From DAINRZ01 sp964634885 (GTDB lineage Bacteria > Bacteroidota > Ignavibacteria > Kapaibacteriales > UBA2268), in the NCBI GenBank assembly GCA_964634885.1, contig CAZWLN010000019.1:9668-73667 (forward strand): 64,000 nt of DNA, given 5' to 3'. Below the pieces are notes generated by a model. It worked only from the letters and a program-made list of their open reading frames with translations. It ran no database searches and was not told the DNA's origin. The position numbers were made by a program, and so were the translations under genes. Shown here one piece after another: positions 54,550-63,270 of the stretch; position 1 is the first letter of the stretch; each line of letters begins with the position of its first letter.

Positions 54550-55593
54550 ATGGCAGAGTTAAAAAAAATTTTAGTTGCTGAGGATGAACTTACCAACTCA
54601 ATTTTATTAAAAAGATTACTGTCAAAAGCCGGATACTCCGTTGTCGTTGCACACAACGGCGCCGACGCATTGAAGCATCTCGAAAGAGAGCAATTTGACG
54701 CCCTTTTGACAGACTGGATGATGCCCGAGATGGACGGCATAGAACTGATTCGAAGGATCAGGCAGAAGATCAAGCCGGTACCACTCATCATTATGATTAC
54801 TGCGCTGGTGTCTGAAGGCGCCAGGTCCTATGCACTTGAAAGCGGCGCCGACGACTATATTGCAAAGCCCATCGACGTCGAGGAACTACTTACAAGGGTT
54901 AAGGACGGATTGAGCAAGACAGAGCAGATGGTGCCTGAAATCCAGGCCGGCCTGGAACAGATTGCCCAATCGACTGAGATCATACCCCGGTTTACCGGTG
55001 TCGTCATTGCAACCAGTACAGGCGGCCCGCCTACTCTCATCGAGCTGTTCAAAACAGTACCCGAAGACATCAGGGCTTCTTTCTTCATTGTACAGCATGG
55101 CCCGCCCTGGATGCTTGAAACATTCTCCCAGAGGCTGCAGCGTGAGACGAAGCTTAAGGTGAGCCTCGCCTCCAACGATACTCTTGCCGAACTGGGCAAT
55201 ATTTATATTGCTCCGGGCGACAAACACATGAGAATTGAGCCCGGTTCACTGAAACTCATACTTGACGACGGCCCTAAAGAAAACTTTGTCAGGCCGGCAG
55301 CAGATCCGCTATTCAGGAGCGCAGCCGACTCCTTCGGAAGTTTTTGTGCAGCTGTGGTTCTCACCGGGCTGGGACGGGACGGCGCTCAGGGTGCTGCACA
55401 GATTGCCTCGGTCAAGGGCAGGATAATAGTCCAGGATCCGGAGACTGCCGTTGCTCCTTCCATGCCCAGGACAGTAATCGAATCGGGCATCGAACACATT
55501 GTCTGTCCACTTGCCGACATCGGCAAATTGCTGACAGAAACTGTGGACACTATGGCCGACAGGCTCGCAAAACTGAAAGCGCCTCAACAATGA
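54550..55593 (+). CDS. CheB-like receiver/methylesterase
   Basis: This 347-residue protein has a receiver domain at ~1-120 (LVAEDELTNS, phospho-acceptor Asp in LLTDWMMPEMDG, TALVSEG, AKPID). A CheB methylesterase domain follows at ~155-335, with Ser in IATSTGGPPT, His in FFIVQHGPP and Asp in LTGLGRDGAQG. CheB removes methyl or amide groups from glutamates of chemoreceptors. No cheA, cheR, cheW or receptor gene is in the window, so it may serve a distant array or another receptor-like target. The start codon sits in a symmetric AT tract (TTAATTAAA repeats) with no Shine-Dalgarno. A terminator follows. Confidence 0.93.
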   Translation: MAELKKILVAEDELTNSILLKRLLSKAGYSVVVAHNGADALKHLEREQFDALLTDWMMPEMDGIELIRRIRQKIKPVPLIIMITALVSEGARSYALESGADDYIAKPIDVEELLTRVKDGLSKTEQMVPEIQAGLEQIAQSTEIIPRFTGVVIATSTGGPPTLIELFKTVPEDIRASFFIVQHGPPWMLETFSQRLQRETKLKVSLASNDTLAELGNIYIAPGDKHMRIEPGSLKLILDDGPKENFVRPAADPLFRSAADSFGSFCAAVVLTGLGRDGAQGAAQIASVKGRIIVQDPETAVAPSMPRTVIESGIEHIVCPLADIGKLLTETVDTMADRLAKLKAPQQ

Positions 55594-55632
55594 CAGAGTC
55601 GAATTGCTGATTGAGAAAAAAGTGATATTTGT

Positions 55633-55660
55633 AAGGGTGGTTGATTGCCGCCCTTTTTTT
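55633..55660 (+). terminator. Terminator of the CheB-like gene
   Basis: AAGGGTGG (55633-55640) pairs with CCGCCCTT (55648-55655) with one G-U pair and a 7-base loop, followed by a T-run to 55660. It lies 39 bp after the stop codon. Confidence 0.8.
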
Positions 55661-55768
55661 GGGGGTGTGCCGGGCATTGCTGCTCTGAAAAGAGAGATTC
55701 ATCAGCGAGGCTGAGAAGCATTAAACCCGGGTATTGCATTCGGAGATGCAAATATTACATTACTAATT

Positions 55769-55874
55769 GATATATAGCAATTTAACTACTTTCCCCTCCT
55801 TGGACAAGGAGGGGGCAGGGAGTGGTTGGATATTCCGTGTTTTAGGTATCTAAAGCACAATCTGGGTTAAATAA
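55769..55874. repeat. 108-bp dispersed repeat, copy B
   Basis: It aligns with 45137-45244: TATATAGCAA, TTAAC, the CCCCTCC...GGAGGGGG hairpin, GTGGTTGGATAT, CGTGTTTT, AAGCACAATC and GGGTTAAATA are shared in the same order. It lies between convergent cheB-like and dnaK genes, just before the dnaK terminator. Confidence 0.75.
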
Positions 55875-55876
55875 CG

Positions 55877-55914
55877 AAAAAACCCCGTGGTTCGCGCGAT
55901 CCACAGGGTTTTTT
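55877..55914 (-). terminator. Rho-independent terminator of dnaK
   Basis: Symmetric A and T runs flank the arms (ACCCCGTGG and CCACAGGGT on the + strand; on the - strand the one mismatch becomes a G-U pair) around a TTCGCGCGAT loop. It lies 52 bp after the dnaK stop codon, and the U-run suits - strand transcription. Confidence 0.85.
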
Positions 55915-55965
55915 CATCTATATATACAGCGCCATAATTATAGACGCCGGTTGCAGATTGTCGAT

Positions 55966-57897
55966 TTACTTAGTGTTTTCGTCAACAACAGTGTAATCTG
56001 CTTCTTCGACACCGTCGTTAGCTTTCGCCTGTCCCTGTGCATTTCCGGGGCCTTCCTGTTGTCCGGCGGCAGAGGGGCCTGGGCCTGCTTGCTGACCTGC
56101 CTGGCCGTACATGTGAGTGGAGGCTTCGCTCCATGCGGTGTTCAGGCTGTCGATCAACTGGTTAAGGTCTGCCTGGTTGTTTTTGACAGCAGTTTCAAGC
56201 TTCTCTTTGGCTTCTTCAATCTTTTTCTTGTGCTCGGGTGTCAGCTTGTCGCCCAACTCCTTAAGCTGCTTTTCAGTTGAATAGACGAGGGCGTCGGCTT
56301 TGTTGCGCATGTCGATCTCCTCGCGGCGTTTTTTGTCGTCGGCGGAATGGGACTGTGCTTCAAACTTCATCTTTTCTATCTCATCCTTTGACAAACCGCT
56401 GGACGATTCAATCCTGATGTTCTGTTCCTTGCCCGTTGCCTTATCTTTTGCAGACACGCCGAGTATGCCGTTGGCGTCGATGTCGAAGGTAACTTCAACC
56501 TGTGGTACGCCCCTGGGTGCAGGTGGTATGCCGTCGAGGTGGAATTTGCCGAGGGAACGGTTGTCGCGTGCCATAGGACGTTCACCCTGAAGTATGTGGA
56601 TCTCAACAGATGTCTGGCTGTCGGTAGCCGTAGAGAAGACCTCGGATTTCTTAGTCGGAATCGTAGTGTTGGCGGGTATCATTGCCGTCGTAACACCGCC
56701 GAGTGTCTCGATGCCGAGTGTCAAAGGAGTAACGTCGAGCAGAAGGACGTCGTTAACTTCGCCGGAGAGTACGCCGCCCTGGATGGCAGCGCCTACAGCG
56801 ACTACTTCGTCCGGGTTGACACCCCTGGAAGGTTCTTTGCCGAAGAAGTTCTTCACCAATTCCTGAATTTTCGGTATCCTGGTCGAGCCGCCGACGAGAA
56901 TAACTTCATCGATCTGCTGTGGAGTGAGCTTAGCATCCCTGATGGCCAGTTCGACGGGTTTCATCGTCTTTTCGAAGAGGTCAGCGCAAAGGTTTTCGAA
57001 CTTTGCCCTTGTGATTGTAATATTAAGATGCTTTGGCCCGTCCTGTGTTGCAGTGATGAAAGGAAGGTTGACGTCTGTCTGGAGCATCTGCGACAATTCG
57101 CACTTTGCCTTTTCGGCAGCTTCACGCAGCCTCTGCAGCGCCATGCTGTCTTTCCTGAGATCTATGCCTTCGTTTTTCTGGAATTCCTCGGCGAGGAAAT
57201 CGATGAGCCTTTGGTCTATGTTGTCGCCGCCCAGGTGCGTATCGCCGTTGGTTGATTTGACTTCAAACACGCCGTCGCCGATCTCGAGAACGGAAATGTC
57301 GAATGTACCGCCACCGAAGTCATAGACCGCTACGGTCATGTTCTTCCCCTTTTTGTCGAGTCCGTAAGCCAGTGCAGCAGCCGTCGGTTCGTTGATGATC
57401 CTTCTGACGGAGAGGCCTGCAATCTCGCCTGCATCTTTCGTTGCCTGTCTTTGGGCGTCGTTGAAGTATGCCGGAACGGTAATTACAGCTTCCGAAACCT
57501 TTTGTCCGAGATAATCTTCGGCAGTCTGTTTCATCTTCTGGAGGATTAGCGCCGAGATCTCGGGAGCCGAGTAAAGCCTGCCGTCAACGTCGATTCTTAC
57601 CGAATTGTTGTCGCCGGAAGAAGTAACTGAGAAGGGTACCATTTTCATCTCTTCAACAACCTCGTCGGTCCTGCGGCCCATGAACCTCTTTATGGAATAG
57701 ACCGAATTCTTCGGATTGGTTACAAGCTGTCTTTTTGCTGCCTGTCCGACAAGCCTTTCGCCGTTTTTGGTGAAGCCGACGATGGAAGGGGTGGTCCTGC
57801 CGCCTTCGGAGTTAGCGATGACTGTTGGTGTTGTTCCTTCCATTACAGAGACTACCGAGTTTGTCGTGCCAAGGTCAATGCCTATAATCTTACCCAT
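55966..57897 (-). CDS. dnaK: Chaperone DnaK (Hsp70)
   Basis: The 643-residue Hsp70 has all signatures: IGIDLGTTNSVVSVMEG, VYDFGGGTFDISVLEIG, VILVGGSTRIPKIQELV; the linker and substrate-binding domain start near DVLLLDVTPLTLGIETLGG. The C-terminal lid ends in a low-complexity G/Q tail and EEADYTVVDENTK, matching the EEVD-like bacterial ending. GGAGG precedes the ATG. No dnaJ or grpE is adjacent; instead two hsp20 genes lie upstream on the same strand. I saw no CIRCE element. Confidence 0.97.
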   Translation of the reverse strand: MGKIIGIDLGTTNSVVSVMEGTTPTVIANSEGGRTTPSIVGFTKNGERLVGQAAKRQLVTNPKNSVYSIKRFMGRRTDEVVEEMKMVPFSVTSSGDNNSVRIDVDGRLYSAPEISALILQKMKQTAEDYLGQKVSEAVITVPAYFNDAQRQATKDAGEIAGLSVRRIINEPTAAALAYGLDKKGKNMTVAVYDFGGGTFDISVLEIGDGVFEVKSTNGDTHLGGDNIDQRLIDFLAEEFQKNEGIDLRKDSMALQRLREAAEKAKCELSQMLQTDVNLPFITATQDGPKHLNITITRAKFENLCADLFEKTMKPVELAIRDAKLTPQQIDEVILVGGSTRIPKIQELVKNFFGKEPSRGVNPDEVVAVGAAIQGGVLSGEVNDVLLLDVTPLTLGIETLGGVTTAMIPANTTIPTKKSEVFSTATDSQTSVEIHILQGERPMARDNRSLGKFHLDGIPPAPRGVPQVEVTFDIDANGILGVSAKDKATGKEQNIRIESSSGLSKDEIEKMKFEAQSHSADDKKRREEIDMRNKADALVYSTEKQLKELGDKLTPEHKKKIEEAKEKLETAVKNNQADLNQLIDSLNTAWSEASTHMYGQAGQQAGPGPSAAGQQEGPGNAQGQAKANDGVEEADYTVVDENTK

Positions 57898-58106
57898 TGT
57901 AATATACCTCCAATATTATGTATGTATGTATTTATTTAATCTATATTTAAACTTATTTTCTTATTTATACAGCCTGAAAGCAGGAAAGTAAAAATACCTC
58001 CCTGCCATCAGACTTCCCGCCCTAAAACGTTTTGATTATTAGTTTATTATGAAAAATTTTCGTTTCCTTTCTTCTGTTACCGGTTTCAATCGGTATCCCA
58101 AATGTA

Positions 58107-58556
58107 CTACAGAATGTCAACATTTACTTCTTTAGGTTTTTCGGGTTCTTTCTTCTCGAGAGCAATCTCAAGCACGCCGTTTTCGAATTTTGCTTTAATG
58201 CTGTCTTCGGCGATATTGTCGGGCAGCATGAAGGAGCGGGCAAAAGCGCCGTAATTTCTTTCACATTTGAGGAAGCATTTGTCGCATGAATTCTCATCCA
58301 CCTGTTCGTCGCGTTTCTTCTCGCCTTTGATGAGAAGTACTCTGTCCTGGTTAATGGTAACTTTGACGTCTTCTTTCGGTACACCAGGTAATTCGGCCTG
58401 GAAGACAAGTTTCCCGTCGTCCTCGAGTATATCGACTCTTGGTGAGAAGCTGCCGACCTCGAGCCTTACGCCTTTTTCAATATCGTCAACGAGGGCGCCC
58501 ATTTTGCGGGTGATGCTTTCGAATCCTTTGAAGGGATCAAATCTTACAACTGCCAT
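58107..58556 (-). CDS. Hsp20 small heat-shock protein with a CxxCxxxC motif
   Basis: This 149-residue alpha-crystallin protein has N-terminal VRFDPFKGFESITRKMGALVDDIEKG, an alpha-crystallin core with VDILEDDGKLVFQAELPGV and the conserved C-terminal FENGVLEIALEKK. In the loop between strands 5 and 7, where most homologues have a charged stretch, it carries NSCDKCFLKCERNYG, a CxxCxxxC triad, which is unusual for Hsp20. The triad could bind metal or make disulfides. It is the second of two hsp20 genes 22 bp apart, with a GGAG site, and dnaK follows 209 bp downstream. Confidence 0.93.
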   Translation of the reverse strand: MAVVRFDPFKGFESITRKMGALVDDIEKGVRLEVGSFSPRVDILEDDGKLVFQAELPGVPKEDVKVTINQDRVLLIKGEKKRDEQVDENSCDKCFLKCERNYGAFARSFMLPDNIAEDSIKAKFENGVLEIALEKKEPEKPKEVNVDIL

Positions 58557-58578
58557 TGTTATTCTCCTTAATTTATTA

Positions 58579-59010
58579 CTATAAAATGTTTATTTCTTTT
58601 GGTGCAGGTGGTTCAATCCTGGGTATTGAAAGTTCCAGGACACCGTTTTCGAACTTTGCGGCAATTTTGTCGCTATCGACATTGTCCGGCAGGACGAAGG
58701 CTCGTTTGAAATCGGAATATATCCTTTCCGACCGCAGGGCAGTCATTCCGCCATACTGATCGTCCCTTGCCTTGGTACCGCTGATGATGAGCATCTTTTC
58801 TTCATTTACGGACACTTTAATATTCTCTTTTTTGACTCCTGGGAACTCTGCCTTAAAGACGATTTTACTGCCGTCGTCGAGAATATCGACTCTGGGGCTG
58901 TATCCGCCAACCTCGAAGTTGACATTTCTTTCGAAATCGCCGAAGAACTCGTTCACTTTGCGTGCAGCTTTTTCAAAGTTGCCAAAAGGATTTAAATTTA
59001 CTACCGTCAT
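58579..59010 (-). CDS. Hsp20 small heat-shock protein
   Basis: The 143-residue product has the alpha-crystallin domain with VDILDDGSKIVFKAEFPGVKKENIKVSV, IYSDFKRAFVLPDNVDSDKI and FENGVLELSIPRIEPPAP. It has no Cys triad, unlike its neighbour, so the two are diverged paralogues. The strong GGAGG site precedes ATG 59010. It is the first gene of the hsp20-hsp20 (possibly dnaK) unit. A palindrome 77 bp upstream may control it. Confidence 0.94.
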   Translation of the reverse strand: MTVVNLNPFGNFEKAARKVNEFFGDFERNVNFEVGGYSPRVDILDDGSKIVFKAEFPGVKKENIKVSVNEEKMLIISGTKARDDQYGGMTALRSERIYSDFKRAFVLPDNVDSDKIAAKFENGVLELSIPRIEPPAPKEINIL

Positions 59011-59086
59011 TTTTTCCTCCTTTATAGATTTTCAATATTTAACAAATTTAGTTTTATGACTTAGAAAAAGTGTGCCAAAGGGAAAA

Positions 59087-59105
59087 TTTGCATATCACAT
59101 GCAAA
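59087..59105 (-). promoter_or_regulatory. Operator-like palindrome upstream of hsp20
   Basis: TTTGCAT (59087-59093), five bases, ATGCAAA (59099-59105) is a perfect 7-bp inverted repeat in the divergent hsp20/phosphatase spacer. On the - strand it is followed closely by TTGGCACACTTTTTCTA, which resembles a sigma54 -24 element with a poor -12. It is not the CIRCE sequence. Confidence 0.45.
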
Positions 59106-59252
59106 AATACTGCAATATTGTCAGTAATTGGGGCAGGCTTTGTTTCATATGTCAGCCATTATGGCACGGAAGGTGTCAGTTTTTACTACTATTTTTTGGT
59201 TTTACAGATATGTATTTGGTAAGAAACGCATTTTAATTGTATATTTATAGAA

Positions 59253-60989
59253 ATGATTAAGTTGATAATACATATTGTTTTTCTTCTGGGTATTATTACT
59301 TCAGAATCTGATGGATTGCATTCTCTCACACTTTCCTGCGACATCAACCTGACTGCAGTGCCTGCTGTGTACAGTACCGTTGTTCCCGCTTTTGCAGGCT
59401 CATCGGATGTGCAGCCTGCCGTATTCCTTGTAATGTCCCTACTCTTTGCCCTGGCCCTGCTTCTCGGGTTCATGCTGTACCGTACGAACGTCCGTACTAA
59501 AGCATTGAAAAGCCAGATTGACAGGATGGTCCTGGAGATCGAAGAAAAGAATGTCGCCCTGGAAATCAGGAAACCTGTGGCAGCGGAATCGTTCAGTGAC
59601 ATGAAGCTTCTGAACGACATTGCCAAGTCGATTACGTCCAACCTGCTGGCTGAAACCATCATCGACACTGTCTATGAGAATGTCAGCGCCCTGATGAAAT
59701 CGACGGTTTTTGCCATCGGAACGTATAACGGTGCGCTTGACAGGCTCGACTTCTTCGGAGCCTATGAGAACGGCAGCAAGCTGCCTTTCTTTTACAATGA
59801 ACTCAGCGACAACGACAGGCTTGCTGTGTGGTGCTTCAAGAACAGTAAAGATGTAATGATACTCGACTATTTTGAAGAATATAAGAACTATATACCTCAC
59901 ATACCCATTCCAAAAGCAGGAGAGAACACACAGTCCCTGCTCTATGTCCCCCTTATTGTCAAGGACAGGATAATCGGCGTAATAACCGTGCAGAGTTTCA
60001 AGCAAAACGCTTACACCGACTATCATATGGCTGTACTGAAGAATATTGCCAATTACACTGCCATCGCCCTGGAGAATGCCGATGCCTATATGAAGATAGA
60101 AAAGCAGAACAGGGACATCGAGGCGTACAACATCGAACTGGAGAGGCAGAAAGAAGAGATACAGGCGCAGGCAGAGAACCTGTTACAAGCCAATATTGTA
60201 ATAACTGAAAAGAACAGGACCCTGACGCAGTTAAACGAAGAAAAAGACAAATATCTTACTTTGATTGACAGGGAACTGACCCAGGCTGTCGAATATGTCG
60301 TTTCGCTGATACCGGACCCGTACGAGGACAACAACCTGAAAATCGACTGGAAATTTGTGCCTTCGACCCAGCTCGGGGGAGACGCTTTCGGCTATCACTA
60401 CATCGACGATGAAAACCTTGCCATTTACCTTCTCGACGTTTGCGGCCACGGCATCGGCCCGGCTTTACACTCCATCTCCGTTATCAACACGCTGAAGTTC
60501 GAAACACTGCCCAACAGCGATTTCCGCAATCCCACAGAAGTCCTTCTGCACCTCAACAGGGCTTACCAGATGGTTGACCACAACGACATGTATTTTACTC
60601 TGTGGTACGGAGTTTACAACACAAGGACAAAGGAACTGAAGTACGCCGGAGCCGGCCATCCCCCTGCGCTGATGATCGACAAAAGAAACGACACAAGAAG
60701 CCTTCTCAAACCCTCGAACATTTTCATCGGAGGCTTGCCTGTTTACAACTTTAATTACAAGACATACACGGTCAATAATCCGTCATTACTCTACATATAC
60801 TCCGACGGCGTGTTCGAAATCAAAAGGAACAACACCTTAGTCTGGGGCATGGACGAGCTTTTTGCATGGCTGACGCATTCAGGTAACAACCACAACGAAC
60901 TCGAAGAGCTTTACGAATACATACAGAACTTGCAGCACAGCGACAAGCTCTGCGATGATTTCTCGATTATGAGAATTGAATTTAAATAG
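59253..60989 (+). CDS. GAF-domain SpoIIE-type PP2C phosphatase
   Basis: This 578-residue protein has a signal-anchor-like N-terminus, a transmembrane helix (~68-90, VFLVMSLLFALALLLGFML), a GAF domain (~125-285, KSTVFAIGTYNG ... LYVPLIVKDRIIGVITVQS) and a coiled coil (~285-345). A SpoIIE/RsbU-type PP2C catalytic domain follows (~370-575, LGGDAFGYHYID, LDVCGHGIGPALHS, YAGAGHPPALM, YSDGVFEI) with the metal-binding Asp residues present. Such enzymes dephosphorylate anti-sigma-factor antagonists or other Ser/Thr-phosphorylated regulators. No partner (STAS or anti-sigma) gene is next to it. It is convergent with the NifU-like gene, ending 5 bp apart. Confidence 0.9.
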   Translation: MIKLIIHIVFLLGIITSESDGLHSLTLSCDINLTAVPAVYSTVVPAFAGSSDVQPAVFLVMSLLFALALLLGFMLYRTNVRTKALKSQIDRMVLEIEEKNVALEIRKPVAAESFSDMKLLNDIAKSITSNLLAETIIDTVYENVSALMKSTVFAIGTYNGALDRLDFFGAYENGSKLPFFYNELSDNDRLAVWCFKNSKDVMILDYFEEYKNYIPHIPIPKAGENTQSLLYVPLIVKDRIIGVITVQSFKQNAYTDYHMAVLKNIANYTAIALENADAYMKIEKQNRDIEAYNIELERQKEEIQAQAENLLQANIVITEKNRTLTQLNEEKDKYLTLIDRELTQAVEYVVSLIPDPYEDNNLKIDWKFVPSTQLGGDAFGYHYIDDENLAIYLLDVCGHGIGPALHSISVINTLKFETLPNSDFRNPTEVLLHLNRAYQMVDHNDMYFTLWYGVYNTRTKELKYAGAGHPPALMIDKRNDTRSLLKPSNIFIGGLPVYNFNYKTYTVNNPSLLYIYSDGVFEIKRNNTLVWGMDELFAWLTHSGNNHNELEELYEYIQNLQHSDKLCDDFSIMRIEFK

Positions 60990-60993
60990 GCTG

Positions 60994-61242
60994 TCAGTAT
61001 GCCAGTTTAACTTCCTTGACTCCCTGTACTTTCATCTTCAGTACTCGCTCAACCCCGCCCTTAAGCGTCATTGCCGCGCCGGGGCAGCCTGCGCAGGCGC
61101 CGGAGAGATGGACAAAGACAGTGCCGTCGTCGTCAACTTTTGCCAGCTTGATTTTTCCGCCGTCGGCTTCGATGTATGGTTGTATGTCGCTTTCAATAAT
61201 GCTTTTGACATTGTTGTAAAGTTCAGATTGCTGTTCTTCCAT
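60994..61242 (-). CDS. NifU-like C-terminal (Nfu) iron-sulfur carrier
   Basis: This 82-residue protein is a lone NifU C-terminal domain: the family motif CAGCPGAAMTLKGGVERVLK holds the CxxC that carries a 4Fe-4S cluster, and DGGKIKLAKVDDDGTVFVHLSGACAGC precedes it. Nfu proteins deliver clusters to apoproteins. The start is ATG 61242, with AAAAGG upstream; a TTG two codons upstream is in frame but less likely. It is convergent with the phosphatase and has no other Fe-S gene nearby. Confidence 0.93.
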   Translation of the reverse strand: MEEQQSELYNNVKSIIESDIQPYIEADGGKIKLAKVDDDGTVFVHLSGACAGCPGAAMTLKGGVERVLKMKVQGVKEVKLAY

Positions 61243-61391
61243 CGTCAATTCCTTTTCAATAAAACAATCACTCTTATATTATATTAATATAGTAATTTTC
61301 GGATTTATATAAAAATGGTAAGATAATAATTAAATTTATTGCTATATTAACCGAATATTTTTGTAAAATATTATTATAATTTGGGGAATTT

Positions 61392-62828
61392 ATGGCTGAC
61401 GCCGTACAGCAGGTTCTAAAGGATGTTTTAATAGTCGATGAAGACAGGAATTTCCTTGATTACATGTCAAAACTGCTTGGTAAGTATTACAACACTAAAA
61501 CTGAGGTCAGCAGCGAATCTGCTCTGGCGCTGGTACAAAACGGATACCGGCCTGTTGTGATCATCGCCAGCCAGCAAATGCCCGGCATGACTGGCGCCCA
61601 ATTCCTTGCCGAAACAATAAAATTCCTGCCCGAGTCGGTAAGGGTAATGTTGACTTCCTTTTCAGAAGCTAAAGACATTGTCCCGGGGATGAACCTGGCA
61701 AAGGCATACATCTATATCAAGAAGCCGGCCGACGACCTTGCAATTATCCAATCCATCAGGAACGGCATCAATTACTATGATTCGCTGCAGAAGAACAAAG
61801 CCGTCCAAAAGAACCTTAACCTGGTGCTTACGGAGTTGAAGAAGCTCAAAGCAGAACCGCCCAAGGCGGCTGAAGCAAGCGGCAGCGACATGATGGTACC
61901 CATGTTTTACGAATTGCTCAATCTTTCGGAGCAGTACTATTTTTCCTATCACACGCAGAATGTGGTGAATGTGGTGAAGACTCTGGCCGAGGAAATGCAC
62001 CTCAGCGGCAGGAGCGCTGCGGCCATGGAGCAGGCTGCCAGGATACACCTGATTACGAATTTAGTAATGCCCGACCGTTTCAGGCTGACAGACCCTTACG
62101 AGTTGGATGAAGAAGAGGATATTGAGAAATACTTTACATTTTTCAACAAGCCCCTGAGTAAAATAAGGCATATCAAGGAACTGGACCTGGCAGTACGCAT
62201 AATCGAGCAGATGTGGGAGAGGTACGACGGTACAGGCTATCCTCACAAGATCAAGGGTGAAGAGCTTAACATCGAGTCGCAGATCCTGGCTATGGCCGTA
62301 ATATTTGACAACCAGGCATACAGGCTGCCATTCGCCAGATTAGGCGAGCTGAGGGCTTCATCAGAATTAATTCAAACTCAGGTTGATACGCAGCAGAGAG
62401 TAAATGAAGCGCTTAAGGTGCTATACAGGAACATCTCCTGGTTTGACAAAGACCTGATGAGGATATTTACATTCGTCGAAAAGAACAAGGTCAACTCTGT
62501 ACTTGTTCCCAAGCGTGGCGACCTGAAACTGAGAAACAGGGATTTCAAAGAAGAGAAATTAGTTGTCAATGCCACTGCTGCTGCCGTTGCCGGAAACGAC
62601 AAGCTGGAAATGGAGGTAACCATCGGAGAGAAGACCTACAAAGAGAAGGTCGTTCTTGTCGAAGACCTGAAGGCCGGAATGATAATGGGCAGCAACGTTG
62701 TCTCCAAGGCGGGAATGCTCATCGTCAAACGAGAGCAGAAGCTGACCGAAGGCCTGATACAGAACATACAGCAGTTGCAGAAGAACGACTCCCTCCGGGA
62801 AGATATTACTATTCTGCTGCCGGCGTAG
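61392..62828 (+). CDS. Degenerate receiver plus degenerate HD-GYP protein
   Basis: The 478-residue protein has the domain order of a response-regulator c-di-GMP phosphodiesterase, but both key sites are altered. In the receiver (~1-130) the acidic pocket DED (16-18) and Lys in IYIKKPAD remain, while the phospho-acceptor Asp is Ser60 in VVIIASQQMPGMTG. In the HD-GYP half (~175-370) the HD pair is HL in AARIHLITNLVMPDRF, the HHE-type His is lost (QMWERYDGTGYP), yet the GYP turn is retained. The C-terminal DLKAGMIMGSNVVSKAGML resembles the end of other HD-GYP regulators. It probably works as a binding scaffold or sensor rather than a phosphodiesterase. GGGGAA precedes the ATG. Confidence 0.87.
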   Translation: MADAVQQVLKDVLIVDEDRNFLDYMSKLLGKYYNTKTEVSSESALALVQNGYRPVVIIASQQMPGMTGAQFLAETIKFLPESVRVMLTSFSEAKDIVPGMNLAKAYIYIKKPADDLAIIQSIRNGINYYDSLQKNKAVQKNLNLVLTELKKLKAEPPKAAEASGSDMMVPMFYELLNLSEQYYFSYHTQNVVNVVKTLAEEMHLSGRSAAAMEQAARIHLITNLVMPDRFRLTDPYELDEEEDIEKYFTFFNKPLSKIRHIKELDLAVRIIEQMWERYDGTGYPHKIKGEELNIESQILAMAVIFDNQAYRLPFARLGELRASSELIQTQVDTQQRVNEALKVLYRNISWFDKDLMRIFTFVEKNKVNSVLVPKRGDLKLRNRDFKEEKLVVNATAAAVAGNDKLEMEVTIGEKTYKEKVVLVEDLKAGMIMGSNVVSKAGMLIVKREQKLTEGLIQNIQQLQKNDSLREDITILLPA

Positions 62829-62877
62829 CAGTAATGGGCTGTTGGTTTTATAGGTAAAAAGTATTATTCTGCTTTTT

Positions 62878-63099
62878 CCTGTCTGAACTGTGATTTGTGT
62901 GATTACTTTGATTAACATGATTATTCAAATACTTTCTTTGCGGGCTTTGCGCCTATTAATATGTCGCCCCGCCGGGGCTATAAATATGCTTCTCCTGTCT
63001 GAACTGTGATTTTATGATGAAGATGATTCTTCAATAACTTCTTTGCGGGCTTTGCGCCTATTAATATGTCGCCCCTCTGGGGCTATAAATATGCTTCTC
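62878..63099. repeat. Tandem repeat of ~110 bp (two units) before the Rpn gene
   Basis: Unit 1 (62878-62993) and unit 2 (62994-63099) share CTGTCTGAACTGTGATTT at one end and CTTTGCGGGCTTTGCGCC followed by TATTAATATGTCGCCCC at the other. In both units GCCCC and GGGGC form a hairpin whose loop bases differ. A degenerate third fragment (TTTGCGAG, TTAGCGCCTTTGCGAG) lies at 63134-63160. The spacer 62829-63270 holds no other gene. Confidence 0.75.
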
Positions 63100-63270
63100 T
63101 TAAGACGAGTGCATTATTCATTTAAACTCTTCCTTTGCGAGCTTAGCGCCTTTGCGAGAGATGTTTCTTCTCCCTCTCTCTTTACGGGCTTAGTGGGAAC
63201 TATTTCTCTTGCTTCTTACCACTCGGCAGCTTATATTAGTACAATGTGGTTTTTCGCTTTGAGGAAACGT

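Noticed and set aside
59011..59252. CIRCE element for HrcA control of hsp20/dnaK
   Set aside because: No TTAGCACTC-N9-GAGTGCTAA match, even loosely.
62878..63099. CRISPR-like repeats
   Set aside because: There are only two ~110-bp units, with no 28-36 bp repeat/spacer pattern and no cas gene.
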